NCBI GenBank assembly: GCA_023525975.1
Contig: CM042023.1
Span: forward strand, 2,418,001-2,482,000
Direction of reading: 5' to 3'
Length of the DNA: 64,000 nucleotides
Source of the DNA: Smallanthus sonchifolius
Taxonomy: Eukaryota; Streptophyta; Magnoliopsida; Asterales; Asteraceae
Shown here: positions 1-11,963 of the stretch, in pieces
How positions within the stretch are numbered: position 1 is the stretch's first letter
Layout of the letters: each line of letters opens with the position of its first letter
Translations under genes and position numbers: made by a program
Notes under the pieces: generated by a model
What the model was told of the DNA's origin: nothing
The model's input: the letters and a program-made list of their open reading frames with translations, nothing else
The model's database searches: none

Positions 1-552
1 ATTATAATGCAGTCACGTTTTGACCTGTTTATTTTATTTTATTTTAAAAAAATATATTTTATATAATAAATTAAATTGGTTAGGTATATAATGTATTAAT
101 ATTTGAAAAAAATTGTCGGGTAAAACGGGTCGTGTTCGGCTCAATACGCAAATGTGTGTCGTGTTCGTATTACTAACATAAATACATATATAAATATACA
201 ACATACATACATACAATATATATACTTACATACACACATACATAATACATAAACATATACAACATATATACATACATACAAAATACATTTAAATTAAAAT
301 AAATAAAAACCTATATATATATATTAATTTTTATACAACCCTATATATACAAACATAATATATACATATACATTCATTTTCCCCCAAATTTCTTTAAAAA
401 AATACAAGATTAACTAAATTAAACTTAATTAAAAACTTACCTTCAAATTTCTTCTTTAATTTAATTTTTTATACTGAAACTAATAGTATCCAAAATATGC
501 ATGGAATTGAAAAGGTTGGAAATGACTTGCAAGGTTTTTAAATACTCTGTCG
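1..552. other. AT-rich intergenic sequence
   Basis: I see no gene here. The stretch is strongly AT-rich with many tacata/tatata runs. Around 120-175 it has a GC-richer patch with the words gtcgtgttcg and gtgtcgtgttcg, which recur at about 51060-51170. That wording is common in dispersed plant repeats, so this is probably an old transposon scrap. Confidence 0.5.
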
Positions 553-680
553 GGGTATGTAACATCCCAAAAATAAAGATAAACAAATAAATGAAACGAA
601 AGCTCAAAAGTTAAAACAAAAAAGTGAAAAGAAGCAGGCGGGGCTTGGGCCTTGCAAGTAGTGGGCCGTTTAGGCCCACC

Positions 681-690
681 TATATAAGGG
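681..690 (+). promoter_or_regulatory. TATA box of the solo LTR
   Basis: The sequence TATATAAGGG lies about 120 bases inside the LTR. A C/T-rich stretch follows 25-40 bases downstream, as expected for a U3/R boundary. It would be the retrotransposon promoter; whether it still fires is unknown. Confidence 0.5.
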
Positions 691-1077
691 TTGGAGCAGC
701 CCTCCCCTCCTCATTTCTCCTTGTTGTGCAAACTTCTAGAGAGAGAGATGTCTCTGGTCTAGAGAGAGAAAGTAAAGGGAAGCGGCTCAAAAGCTCGGGG
801 ATCGATTGTCATCATCTCTGGATCGTATAGCATCGAAAAGGAAGCGAAAACAAATAACTATCGAGCTTAAATCTAAGTTTTCATAATTGTTGGGTTTCGG
901 GTTAAAGTCGTGTAAAGGTTTAGTTTTTACGTATGAAACTCGAAACAAATCACATATTCTGCTTCATGGAAGAAAATAGAACGTTTTGAACGTAAAAAGT
1001 TTGAGGTTTGAGCACCTCGAATTCGGCCGACCAGATCTAGGGTCTGATTGGAGAAGAAGGTAGTGACATGTGAACTT

Positions 1078-1320
1078 ATCAAGTTCGCCTGGACCCAATA
1101 TAGCGAACTTATTAAGTTCGCCTGTAACTCAAAGGAGGCGAACTTACCCAAGTTCGCCTAACTTACTAAGTTCGCTTGTCAAGTTCGCACCTATTATGTT
1201 CGCATAAAGAGGCGAACTTGATCACTAAGTTTGCCTATGTTTAATAAAACCAACTTACTATGGGCGAGCTTGTCATGTTGGCCTATACTTAAACCTTGCG
1301 AACTTATTAAGTTCGTCTGC
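1078..1320 (+). repeat. Short tandem repeats in LTR (aagttcgcct core)
   Basis: About ten imperfect copies of a 15-25 base unit containing aagttcgcct or aagttcgc are arrayed here, with some copies in the opposite orientation (ggcgaactt). Such arrays are common in the transcribed or U3 parts of plant LTRs. Confidence 0.6.
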
Positions 1321-1574
1321 TCATCAGAATAGAAATGTTAAGTGTCGTTTAGGTTCATTAGCTTATCTTGTATGACTTGCTTATACAGATTGTGTGTGAC
1401 CTTAAGTGACGCTCTTTGACCAGCTAGGTGTATTCAGGAAATCACTCATCAGGTGAGTTTTATGTGCCCCCTCTATCTTATGTGCAAATCAATTTAAAAT
1501 GTTTTGGGGCTGAAGTGTACACACTAACTGAATATATGTCAAGAATGCCAATGTGATCATACGTGATGTATAAA

Positions 1575-1577
<3 letters not shown>

Positions 1578-1623
<46 letters not shown>
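1578..1623. repeat. (TA)n microsatellite
   Basis: An uninterrupted TA dinucleotide run of about 23 units inside the solo LTR. The apparent reading frame across it is only a repeat translation. Confidence 0.9.
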
Positions 1624-1633
<10 letters not shown>

Positions 1634-2596
1634 GAAATGAAAGATGTACAAAGAATGAACGTATGTTTACAAAGAACGAATGAATGAGTGACATAACGTA
1701 AATGAATGAATTCTTGCCCTATATTTTTATATATTCGCATGTTATGAATGTATGTAAACATTATGGACGCTTCGATGATAACAACTACTCCGGTAGACGG
1801 ACGACCACGTGACTATTTTGCAATCAGGACAAATACGTTCCTTCATCAGCTAGGACGTATGAAAGGCATTAATGGACGGTCGAAGCAATTGTCTTATAAA
1901 GGAAGAACGGTTGCATAAATAATAGTTCGCGTGGGAAACGGATGCACTAGGGCAGACGGGCGAATAGACGGACTACGACGGTAGGACGGTTAAGGCGGAC
2001 GGACAAAGGTTGCCGGATGGATTAATGTTTCGACGGACGGTTTCTAGGGCCGGACTGTTTATGTAATGGACTACGACGGTAGTTCTTATGGAGTTTGTCT
2101 TTGTGACTCACGCAACGATTATGACGGGTTGATCACCCATATGTGTACGACCAATGAATGTTAAACGAAAGAAAAAGTGAATACATATTCATATGTACTC
2201 TTATATGATTGATAAACGAAAGCAAAGGATATGATAATGTGTATTTATATATGTATTTATGTATATCCTTACGAAAGAAATAATGTTAATACTTAATTAC
2301 CTTAAACTAGAACTTACCAGCGTTAGCTGAATTTTAGTATAAATTTCTGGTATCAAAAAGAAGAGTCGTACGAAGGCGTGATGGCTACCCGACAGGAGAC
2401 TGACATCCCACTTTAAATTATGTTAAGACAATTTGTTTACGTTTAAATGTTAAGACTTCCGCTGCTATGTTAAGTATTAAAATGATGTTTGCTTTCGCTA
2501 CTCATGAATATTTTTAATTTAAATTCAATATTTATGACTATGTTTATAAGTAAATCCAGCAAGTGAGTTTACCCGGAAAAGGGGTCTTACAGGGTA

Positions 2597-3206
2597 TACA
2601 CCTTAGTGTCATTTGAGGTTTTCCTTGAGTGAGTTTTTATCATGACTTATTTTAGTTATTTATATTTACATATATATGTTCTGTAGAGGTGTCAACATCG
2701 ACCAATTTTCTTATGAACGAGCTGATTTGGATTATGTTTTATCTCTAGCAGGTCATACAGTTAAAAATTAAATAAAAGTAGTATAAAATGAGAAGCAGAT
2801 CGATTGAAAGTCGCCGTAAGTTTAAATTTCATTAAAATATTTGTATTCAGATTGAGACTAATATTAAAATTTAATCATATTTAATTTGATATTAAGCTAT
2901 ACCTAATAAATAAGTAATTGGTTATGCTACGTGTCACAATTCTACGAGCACAAGATTCAAGTAGTTCTTTTCATGGTTTCGTAACTATCTCTTTTATTTT
3001 TTCTGCTTATTTTTTATTAATATTTACTTTATTTAATATTTTTTTTAACTATTTAATATTACTTTATCAAATCGTATAATACACCAGTTTTTAAAATAGT
3101 TAATTCAAATTTAATAAATTATAAGTATCTAATTTTGGAAGGGTAAGATAAATGTGTAATTTTTCAAAAGTTTATATTCAGTGCCTTTTGATCAAAACTC
3201 ACTAGC
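2597..3206. other. AT-rich intergenic sequence
   Basis: I see no gene, tRNA or bounded element between the solo LTR and the hAT element. The stretch is AT-rich with poly-T and taatatt runs. Confidence 0.5.
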
Positions 3207-3214
3207 AGTTAAAC

Positions 3215-3954
3215 TAGGGTTGTTTACGAACCGAATCGAGCGGACCTTTGCTCGTGCTTGGTTCGTTTAGAAACCGAACCGAGCCGATCAGCTCATTTAC
3301 AACCGAGCGGAAAATCGAACGAGCATTATCCGAGCATTAATTTTCTTAGTGAGCGGCGAGCGAGCGGCGAACGATTTGGAAAACCCTACTGTCTACTGTG
3401 CCCTTCGAATTGCAGAGCCGCAAAATCTGCTGGTCGCTGATCGGGAGCCACAAAGGCTGGTCGACTGACCAAGAGGGAGAAACGATTTGAGACTTGAATC
3501 GCAGAGCCGCAAAGGCTGCTCGTGAGGGCGGCGTCCGATTAGGGTTGAGGATTTTAGGCAGAGACGATTTGAGACTTGAATTGAGGAGAGGGCTCTGTGG
3601 ATGAACTAGTGAAGTAACGTAATTACTAAAGAGTTTTTTTTTTCTTTTAAGGTTTTTAGACTACTTTTGATTCACTATATGAAGTTATATCATGGATTAG
3701 GCTAAAAGAGTTATTTATATATGTATAAAATATTAATTCATTGATTATATATATATATATATATAAAACTAATCCGAGCCAAACTGAACGAGCAACGAGC
3801 GAGCGTACCTTTGCTCGTGCTTGGTTCGTTTACAAAATGAACCGAGCCGATCGGCTTGTTTTCAAACCGAGCCGAAATCGAACGAGCATATTTCTAAACA
3901 TTTTGAGAATGAGTTCGAGCGAGTTTCAAGCGTTCAGCATTTTGGACAGCCCTA
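3215..3954. mobile_element. Non-autonomous hAT element, 740 bp
   Basis: The ends are TAGGGTTGT on the left and, read from the other side, TAGGGCTGTCC on the right. They are flanked by a perfect 8-bp target-site duplication AGTTAAAC (3207-3214 and 3955-3962), the hallmark of hAT transposons. Subterminal regions carry many gagcga/accgag words in both orientations: 3230-3345 and 3775-3895 are inverted relatives, for example a shared tttgctcgtgcttggttcg. There is no transposase; a (TA)n tract sits inside at about 3746-3766. The element depends on a transposase in trans. Confidence 0.88.
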
Positions 3955-4189
3955 AGTTAAACCGCCTTGGTGTCATATACATCGTTGAATAGTTGTTGAC
4001 CATACTTTAAGGTTAATATGAAATACATAAAAATAAGCAGTTTTTAAATAAGTTCATACTTCATAGAAGTAGCTAGAACATACGATCACCACTATGTGAT
4101 CTTTATTAACATCAAAACCAAATACATACTTCAAACACAACATATATAAGACGATACATGACATTTATATATATAGCGCATGCAAAGGT

Positions 4190-5252
4190 TTATTTTGGCA
4201 GTCCTCGAAGCATGTTAAGGAAGTTCATGTGAATTTCTTGACTTGGAATCACACTCCTAGCCACTTCATGTGACCACATCCTTTTTCCCCATTGTGCAAG
4301 CCTTGGGTTCCTGGATTCTTCAATCACCTTGAAATCGAAAACTATTTCATAAAATTTGAACCAACCAAGAAAACATCCGACAACAACATCCAGATAACCA
4401 ATATCATCTCCACCGAAAAAAGCCTTCCCCTTGCTCAACTTCATAAATACTTGTTCCAACATTCCAAATCCTTCAATGACTCTCTTTTTCAGTTCTTCTC
4501 TTCTCTCCTTATCTTGTGTTAGCATAAACTCTTTCATCTGTGTATAAAACTGTCGCCAATTTTCCATGTTAATAAACAGTTTGTGTATGTAATGTATTGT
4601 ATTTTATTTAAGTTAGTTATAATCCATTTAATTTTCCATTTACATACAAGTGAAAAACTACTCATTACGTGTTTTTACTAAATGTTTACTTCTACTCATG
4701 CTAACCACAAAATTGGACAATTATGTAAATTCAAATCAATAGTTGTATTTGATATAAGAAAGTATATAATAATAATAAACGTAATAACAAATATGTGATA
4801 TGTAATCGTGTAGGAAATAATAAGAAAGGTCCGTCTAATTAAAAAAAAACGTATAGAATAGAGACTTTGATATAACTTATCTAGCATAGGGTAATTGTAT
4901 CGAAAACCAAACTAGGATCGTAAAATACCAGGGTGTCAAAGATGTAGGCCAAGACCCGGCATTCAGCACGATCCGAAGGGTCTGAAGGGAGGAGAGGGTG
5001 GACATCGGGTTGGATCTCATCAAGGTACTCTATTATGGCAAGAGACTCGGCAATGGGCTGTTCATTTGCATGAAAAAGGACAGGGACTCTCTGTAAAACT
5101 GGGTTGGATGTAAGGAGGAGCTCACTTTTGTTACACAGATCTTCCTCAATGTACTCATACTCGATGGACTTGAGTTTGAGTACGAACTTAACCCGGGTCA
5201 CAAATACACTCCCAGTAGCACCAAGAAGTTTCATTTCACACTTTTGCGTCAT
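4190..5252 (-). CDS. Tau-class glutathione S-transferase, two exons
   Basis: This encodes a cytosolic tau GST, which joins glutathione to electrophiles in stress and xenobiotic responses. Exon 1 is 5252-4929 (108 codons) and exon 2 is 4549-4190. The 379-base intron has GT at 4928-4927 and AG at 4551-4550, in phase 0, giving about 227 residues, the usual tau length. The N-terminal thioredoxin-like domain has the serine of the usual WPSPF position (here ATGSVF, Ser15) and the glutathione-binding PIAESLAIIEYLDE stretch. The C-terminal helical domain has GKAFFGGDDIGYLDVV. The start chosen is the first ATG; a second lies at 5234. Exon 2 could be read open further upstream, but only the AG at 4551 restores the family alignment. 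The acceptor has a weak pyrimidine tract. The gene seems intact, with no close host neighbour. Confidence 0.85.
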
Positions 5253-5342
5253 TGAAAATAGAAGGAGATGATAAGTTTTTTTTCTTTTTCGGAAGGCAGA
5301 AGGAGATGATAACTGATGCATTCTAGGAGAAAGAAAGCTGGG

Positions 5343-5352
5343 GTATATATAC
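5343..5352 (-). promoter_or_regulatory. TATA box of the tau GST gene
   Basis: On the minus strand GTATATATAC lies about 90 bases upstream of the ATG. This would place the transcript start near 5315 and give a 5' leader of about 60 bases. It is a position-based inference. Confidence 0.6.
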
Positions 5353-5375
5353 ACAAAAACTTGGTAAAATAACAA

Positions 5376-6077
5376 TTTACTGGCCCCACGGGGAGAAAAT
5401 TATTTATTAAAAGTTGTAGGCCGAGAGTTTTAGTAATATTGGTGCTGATGACTGAGTCCTTTATCTATTATCACTTTCCATGTGTACGGTGAACCTCAAC
5501 TCATGAAAAAGGTTGAATCAGAGTCCATATTTTCTGAATATTATGAATCTGTTCCACCGATATAGCTCACTTACTTAGAGCATCATATACAAACTCTAAA
5601 ACACAATAAATAGTTACTAGGATCACTTAACTTCGTATTTCAAAACATTGTAGGTGTTAATCTTAATGAATTCAAAGTCAGGTCGAATAGGTATAGGTCA
5701 AAGGAATGGGTCTTTAATTGAACGGGTTTCCAAGGAGTGTTTTAGTTACACTTTTAGCCGACTTTGTTTAAAAACTTGGCGTTTAGCCGGAAAAGTGTTC
5801 TGGCAAATTCGCCTACTTTTTAAATATTCAGGCGAAAAAGTATTAAAAGGCATACGTGTAAGATTTATGTTGAGAAATGTATCTCGGCGAGTTCGTCGAC
5901 TTTTAGGTATGTTCCGACGAATTTGGGATGTTTAGTATTAGGAAGCTGAAAAATCTGTGTTTGTTTTGGGGAAGTTGAAAGCAATATGTTTAATTTTGGA
6001 ATTTACGAAGTTAGATAAAAGAAAATAATGTGCAATTATCAAAATAGAATTACAAAAACGGATCAAACAGATTGTTG
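5376..6077. other. GST upstream region and intergenic DNA
   Basis: Probably the GST promoter followed by unassigned DNA. A 93-codon open frame at 5654-5935 has no recognisable domain and an arginine-rich chance composition; I do not call it a gene. Confidence 0.4.
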
Positions 6078-6087
6078 TATAATCATA

Positions 6088-6206
6088 ATTGCCCATAGTC
6101 TTGTAGCCTAATGGTATTAATGTTTGTCCTTTATAAAAGTAGTGTGGGTTCAAATACTAGAAGTGTAGGTTTAGATGATTTTAGAAGAAAAATTTGTTAG
6201 AAAAAA
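6088..6206 (+). mobile_element. Short tRNA-derived SINE, 119 bp
   Basis: It has an A-box-like tagcctaatggta and a B-box-like gggttcaaatact, the internal RNA polymerase III promoter of tRNA-derived SINEs, and ends in an A-rich tail. A perfect 10-bp duplication TATAATCATA flanks it (6078-6087 and 6207-6216). A related copy lies at about 54045-54165. Confidence 0.75.
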
Positions 6207-6289
6207 TATAATCATAGATGGGTAGTCATAATATTACATATTATTTTTATTAAGAAGGGCCCCGCCCCGTGCCGCCCCACCTACTCATT

Positions 6290-6478
6290 CAAAACTCTTT
6301 CAGCTTCAAGTCAACAAAGTCAAGTTCAATTTTGCTTCCCTGTAAACGAAATCCACCCTCCAACGAAGTTGCTACATGTTGCCGGAATTGAATGCCTAAT
6401 TATTCAAAGTCATATTACCTATTTTTAACCAATCGGACTCTCTCTCATCAAATCTGATTTGCTTCACAGACATAGTTA
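6290..6478 (+). repeat. Dispersed repeat, copy 1 (relative at 26850-27060)
   Basis: This stretch and 26850-27060 share ordered words such as gtcaacaaagt, ttctccctt-like blocks, gaattgaatgcct/gaattaaatgcct, cattacctatttttaacca and ggttcaca-like ends. Their order and spacing match, so they are diverged copies of one sequence. What it is remains unknown. Confidence 0.55.
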
Positions 6479-6494
6479 GTTAGCTAGGGTTATG

Positions 6495-6733
6495 CAATTG
6501 GCCTTTTGGTCCAATGGCATGGGGATGATAGTTAGAGCTTAGAATTCTTTGAGATCTTAGGTTCAAACCTGACTCAAGTGGGGCGTTTTTCTCACAGTGG
6601 TGGGTTTTCCTCCTTGATGGTGTTCCTGGATGAGTCAGGACTGTAGCGTCAAATTCAGTATGAACAGTTGAAATCCCGTCTCAGGAAGGCTCACTCGGGT
6701 ATTGAGATATTACCAAACGCCGTTCTAAAAAAA
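6495..6733 (+). mobile_element. tRNA-derived SINE, 239 bp
   Basis: A-box-like tggtccaatggcatggg and B-box-like ggttcaaacctgac stand at tRNA spacing, followed by an unrelated body and an end ccgttctaaaaaaa. It is flanked by a 16-bp target duplication with one mismatch (gttagctagggttatg at 6479-6494, gttagctaaggttatg at 6734-6749). The 3' end resembles the SINEs at 18499-18619 and 27665-27778, so the three may form a family. Confidence 0.85.
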
Positions 6734-6749
6734 GTTAGCTAAGGTTATG

Positions 6750-7429
6750 GGAAAAAGTTCTCATACATCAAAGTTGTAAATGTTAGTTACCACAGTGTTA
6801 GCTTATGTGACCATAGGTCTGCCCTCCATACCGCCATTGTAGCCTTAGATTTGCCACCACAAGTACTTTTACTTTTTATGAGTTTCTTTTTCTTATTTTT
6901 CAGCATTTTATGTTTTATACCAACAAATTCATTTTTTTTTTTCATTTCATTTGAGCGTTTAACATCTTCCTGCTCTGATCTACGGAGTACTAGAGAGAAT
7001 ATATATTGGTTAGAGGTTTATTATAATTATTTTTTTATCATAACGTACTAAGAGATACAATTTGATTATTAATCGTTTGTAATTATACTTATTCAACTGT
7101 TATAAATAAAGAATTTTTAATAATAAACATTTTCTAACCTGGTTTTTATTAAACAAAATTTTATTTATTTAAAGGTGATAAGCTTTCAAAAACTTTCAGA
7201 AACTGTGTTAAACGTACCCTCAAAACTACCTCTCATAGATTACAAGATTACAACTTGGGTTAATTTTGCTTTATTGGACTGTTTGAGATATTCTAACGTA
7301 TATGGTAACTTGTTGGACTTGATATATATCGGATATTCTAAATATATTATTAAACGCCTAAATTTCAAATAATGTGATAACGAAGGAATGGTAAAAGTTT
7401 TGGTTGTCCATAGTTTTTAAAATGAAAAT
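6750..7429. other. AT-rich intergenic sequence
   Basis: No supported gene. Two short open frames (6851-7051, 7175-7372) are low-complexity and lack any family signature. Confidence 0.45.
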
Positions 7430-7800
7430 GCCACGTGCCACTTGGTCAAATTTAGATAATAAGGATAAAGCCTTAGAGAATTAGACTAACCAAAGTTTTT
7501 CTAATAAAAAAACATTGTGATGTAACTACCACACAAAAATGAGCCTACTTTAGATAATACATTGGATCAAATATCTCAACACGTGCCACTTTGTCAAATT
7601 TAGTTTGGAAAATACGCCCTGAACTCTAGATGACAGATACGAGATAACTTACTTTATTTTTGAACTAACGGTTACATATTTGTCACCTACCAAAAGAAAA
7701 AATAAAATAAAATAAAATAAAAATAGTCGGACTGTTAATTTTCATTTTGAGAAGTAGATAAAAGAGAAATCGATACTTTGCCACTTAGCACTCATTATAG
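7430..7800 (+). repeat. Dispersed repeat, copy 1 (relatives at 15290-15650 and 27410-27620)
   Basis: Ordered similarity to 15290-15650: gtgatgtaac/taaccacaca, tcaaatatctcaacacgtgcca, ctgaactct, tatttgtcac, ttttgagaag/gaaaaatag, aaaagagaaat and ttatcaatca-like ends. The same sequence occurs inverted at 27410-27620. In the second copy it lies just upstream of an exon-like ATG, so it may derive from a duplicated gene flank. Confidence 0.55.
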
Positions 7801-7864
7801 ATTTCTTATGGTAAGTTACCCCGGAGTGTTCCGGACTCTGCGTGTCGCGACACGTTAAAGAACG

Positions 7865-9505
7865 TGTAACACATGCCACAAAAATGTCCAAGAAATGTCA
7901 AGTTTATAACCTTAAGGGCTTGTTGTACCTAAAGTACATAAGTTCAGGGTTAAAAATGAAAAATTTGAGATTTAAGACCTTAGCGGACCGCTAAGGTAAA
8001 CCCTAACGGTCCACTACGGGTGCATGTTTGCTGGTAGAGGTCCGCTAAGGAACCCCACCCTTTGTCATTGGGTGGCGGACCGTCACCACCTGGGTAACGG
8101 TCCGCTACTTGGTCGTTAAACAATAAATCCAGGCGTGACACGTGTTCTATGACTAATGGGAAAATATTTTTGACACGTGTACTCGTGGCGGACCGCCACG
8201 CCAAGTGGTAATGGTCCGCCAACCTCAATACTCTGAGAATCTGCCACGTGTAAAGGTGGCGGACCGCTACGCTCTGGGTAACGGTCCGCTAGCCGCAAGA
8301 CCATAAAAGGTCCAATCAGGAGATGGCATTTAGGGCTGACGCAATCAAGGGCGGTGGCGGACCGCCACCCGCCTGGTAACGGTCCGCTACGGGTTAGATT
8401 TCTAACCTAAAAATAGATGAGCGATTTCAGCTCATTTCAACATCCCAAACTCGATTTCAACTCTCACATTGTGTTCCAGAGCTCTCGTAGACGACTCTCG
8501 ACGATCCCGGTTCGATTCCCACTTGTTATAGTGCCTGGTTAAGCAAGAAACGCATGTGGAAAAGTCGAGACGCTAGAGAAAGCAAGATAAGAAGCTAGTC
8601 TATAAGTTTTCAACTTTAGAGGCTCATCCTATTACAAGGTGAATACTTTATCTCTTTCAAAACTTGTGTCAAACATTTACGTTTACGGAAATAGCCAAAT
8701 AAAGGTTAAGGGAATAATGTTCAAAGTTTCTCTACGTAAAAGCATTCAGGCCATAGGTATACGTAAAACTTGCAAGGGATACACGGGTCTCGGGTGAAAT
8801 TCCCGAATTACGGCTGGTGCTTGTCTTGTAACAACTTCGGAGGCAAACCTGTCCAATGTTATAAAACATGACGCCAGTGTATAATGTGGTGCGATTGAAC
8901 AGGACGGGCCTGCTGATTGTGTGGATTGAACATAAAGTTGTGATTATGAAATTAATACTTATTTGTGCCAAAATGATTTTAAATGTCAATATAATTGTAT
9001 TTACCGACGTTCGCACTGACGTTTTATTTTCAAAATGTTTTCAGGAAATGAATAAATTGTGATGAAAATGGGATTCAGACAGCCATAAGAGCTAACCTTG
9101 TGAAATGGATAACGAACACGTAGGATTCTCAGGCCCCGTGTAAAGAAAATCATGAACAAAGAAAAGAGGAGATAGGACCGGGGGACTGATCAACCTCGGA
9201 TATTACTATTTCCCGTGGCTTGAAACTTGTTCATAAGAGACTAGAGATGTATTTGATTTCAACTCTGTTTTGTAATCAAATGAAAGGGTTTTTAAATCGC
9301 TATGTTTATAAAAGTAAATATAAGACTTTTGTTTTCCAACTGGGTTTTGGTATTTACAATTACAACCCTTGAGGTTGAAAGAATGATTGAAACGATCCTC
9401 GTGAAAAAGACTTACGCTGTGTTTTGTAAAAACTCTGAAATCAAGTCAAGAGATACCAATCGGTGGTCGCACACGTCCAGGGGGTGCCTGAGGCGGCGTG
9501 TGACA
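7865..9505 (+). mobile_element. Solo LTR of the Tekay-like gypsy family, 1.64 kb
   Basis: It begins TGTAACACATGCCACAAA and ends GGCGTGTGACA, matching in reverse orientation the LTRs of the gypsy element at 30738-39440. The flanks are gaacg (7860-7864) and caacg (9506-9510), a TSD with one mismatch. No internal region adjoins. The U3 part (7980-8390) carries many inverted gcggaccg/cggtccgc words shared with the other LTR copies. The apparent short frames here are by-products of these repeats. Confidence 0.8.
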
Positions 9506-9510
9506 CAACG

Positions 9511-10029
9511 GATGCTAAACATCTTGAAACTTTATAAAAGAAACTAAACCATTAAATAAATAAAAGTATTTGAAGAGAGCGTAGATAATATTAAAGATAT
9601 TATATAAAGATATTATGGCTCGTTAACTCAAACGTAACGGCACATTAAAACACCCAATAGGCCAATACATAAAAAAACTAAAACATTTAATAGAGCGTTG
9701 ATAGAAAAACGAAATCGTTAAAAAAGTTATCGTGTACAAAATAAATAAACCTACTCGAAACTTTATATAAAAAAGCAAAACAGTTACGCAATCCCACGCG
9801 CTGCAATGAAATAGTTAGTAACATTCCAGAAACTTTATACAAAAAGAAAAAAACTAAACCGTAACAAAGTTGTTAAAAAAAGTTAACCATAAAAAAAATT
9901 AGAAAATGAAAACAAAACTTTTTAAAAAAGTTAGAAGCTAAAAAAACGCATAATGACGTTGTACGTAATTGCTTAGACAACTTATACACTTTCACGTGCA
10001 ACTCTGTTTGAACGAAACTTACATCGAAA
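9511..10029. other. AT-rich spacer with degenerate repeats
   Basis: No gene. Three loosely related segments with gaaactttata(t/c)a...aaaa occur near 9527, 9758 and 9829, suggesting an old tandem or duplicated sequence. Confidence 0.35.
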
Positions 10030-11110
10030 CAGGGGCGGTTCTATGTGAAGGGTAGGGGTAGCACCCGCTACCCCTCAACTTCTCCTGCAAAGTGAATTTT
10101 TTTTTTAATTTTTACGTTTTGTGTATTACGTTACCCCTGAAGTTATATTTTGTTACCCCTCAATATTTTTTTTTAAAAGCCCAAAACTAATTATTGATTA
10201 ATTACTTAAAGCACAAGTTTATAAAACTAAAAAGCTCAAATTAATTAAAAGATTTAAAACACAAAAACCAAATTAGTTTAAACCTAAACTCATTAACAAA
10301 CAAACAAAAAAACATTCGATTGTTTTTGTTGCTCTTGACTGTTAGTCGCCCCCAACCCAAAAGTCCCATACGGCCATACTCGCATTCGATTGTTGCCTTG
10401 TTGGCTAAGCGGTTGTTGACTTGTTGGTGTTTCTATTTAATTGTTGCTACACTTGAATCAAAGAAGCCAAAGAGTGAAAGAGGTAATATACTAATATTTC
10501 AATAATTCAATTGTTATTTAATTTTGTATTTGTTCAATTCTTCTTTCACAATTTTGTATTTATTCAATTATGTATTTGTTCAATTATTATTTAATTTTGT
10601 ATTTGTTCAACTCAAAAAAAATTTATTGCAAGGGGATTCTCTCATATTTTAAAGAACTTGAATTTGTGTTTTATATACACTTGATGGAAGATATTTTAGG
10701 CTACACAAATGTTCTCTCAAAACATCTTCAAAAAAAAAAACCAAGACTTAATAGAAGTGGCTAAGTTGATAAACGAAACAAAAGCAACATTGAATCATTT
10801 TAGAGAAAACGGGTTTGATGCGATTTTGGAAAAAGTGACATCTTTTTTGTGAAAAAACAAGATTACGATAGTAGATATGACGGAAAATTATGATAATCAA
10901 AGAACCCGAAAGAATGTCATTACTAATAGACATCATTTTGAAGTTGAAAATTTTAATACGATTTTGTATATGCAAGTTCAATAATTTGGAAATCGATTCG
11001 ATGAGGTATCAATTACTTTGATAGAGAATATGTCTGGTTTAAATCCTTGTGATTGGTTTTCTAAGTTTGACATCTCTAAGATAGTGGCATTTTCTGAGAT
11101 GCATCTGAAT
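10030..11110 (+). pseudogene. Decayed hAT-type (TTF/ZMYM-like, DUF4371) transposase remnant
   Basis: The left end CAGGGGCGGTTCTATG resembles hAT termini of this class, followed by a g/c-rich subterminal part. Between about 10680 and 11105 the plus strand, read across frame breaks, gives fragments like the C-terminal part of plant TTF-zinc-finger hAT transposases: MEDILGYTNVLSKHLQKK, then LNHFRENGFDAILEKVTSF, ITIVDMTENYDNQRTRKN, and LNPCDWFSKFDISKIVAFSE. A poly-A run near 10731 and at least three stops or shifts break the frame. The zinc finger and DDE core are missing, and I find no matching right terminus. It cannot make a transposase. Confidence 0.6.
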
Positions 11111-11916
11111 GATTTTACGCTATTACGTTACGAATCTGTATCTGTTTGTAAATTAACAAAAAAAGCATTAATCACGCAATCACGCTAACCATATATGAAA
11201 TGGTGAATGAAATAATACACCTAATCACATAATTACGCTATTACGTTAACCCTATAGATAAGATTATGAATATTACAATCAATCACGCATTCACACTACC
11301 ATTAATACACTAACTTGAAAAACTTATTATACAATGCGTGACTGTATATTAGCAACCACAAAATTAGTCCATTACTTTCAATTTTTTCTTCATATCAGAC
11401 AACTAGGGTTTATATTAGAACCTGTTTCAGTTTCTTTGTAGGTCTGTCGTTGTTTTTCTTGTTTCGTAATTCTTGTTTATGCATCGTCATTGCTACCTTC
11501 TTACGAGTATCTGTTGAATAATCACGTTTTGATATCAGTTCAAAAGAAGAATAGAAAATGAAGTTTACAAAAACGAAATGGACGTAATCTAACAGTAAAG
11601 AACAGTAACCATACGTACATTTGTTCTTCAGTTTATGTGATTTCTCCATTGATAATCTTTCTTCTTTTTCTCACACTATAAGGGTTTTTGTTTTCTTCGA
11701 ATAACCACGTTTTCATGTCTTGGAAGTTTCCTACGCTTTGTACGTTAGTGGGTAGAAATTGACCTAATTGACCTTTTTCACCTGGACGCCCCTTTTTTGA
11801 TTTGCAAGTATTTACGTTTATGCAACCGCGTCCTCCCCAACCTTTGATCATATTAATCTGACGGTTAGGGTCACTTCATACGCTTTGTACACTTGGGCCC
11901 CTTTGTACGATAACCG

Positions 11917-11920
<4 letters not shown>
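11111..11920. other. Unassigned sequence with aatcacg words
   Basis: 11160-11310 repeats aatcacgc/attacgct words. Two adjoining minus-strand open frames (11410-11649 and 11633-11851) carry lysine-rich peptides with no family I recognise. They could be a captured gene fragment or chance. Confidence 0.3.

Positions 11921-11960
<40 letters not shown>
11921..11960. repeat. (TA)n microsatellite
   Basis: About 20 TA units followed by a short GT run. Confidence 0.9.

Positions 11961-11963
<3 letters not shown>

Larger units (their letters stand above)
558..2591 (+). mobile_element. Solo LTR, probably Ty3/gypsy, 2.03 kb with 5-bp TSD
   Basis: The segment begins TGTAACATCCC and ends GGGGTCTTACA, so it has the TG..CA ends and short terminal inverted repeat of a plant LTR. 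It is flanked by a perfect 5-bp target-site duplication GGGTA at 553-557 and 2592-2596. No primer-binding site, polypurine tract or coding region adjoins it, so it is a solo LTR left by recombination between two LTRs. Inside are a TATA box (681-690), a cluster of short repeats with the core aagttcgcct (about 1078-1320), a (TA)n tract and a region rich in ggacgg words (about 1790-2050). The assignment to gypsy is inferred from the long LTR and the end sequence. Confidence 0.85.

Noticed and set aside
1489..1761. 90-codon frame across TA repeats
   Set aside because: Repeat translation inside a solo LTR.
5654..5935. 93-codon open frame on the plus strand near the GST gene
   Set aside because: No recognisable domain, arginine-rich chance composition and no leader or splice context.
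11410..11851. Two neighbouring minus-strand frames as a small gene
   Set aside because: No known domain, no clear splice sites to join them and no promoter; kept only as unassigned sequence.
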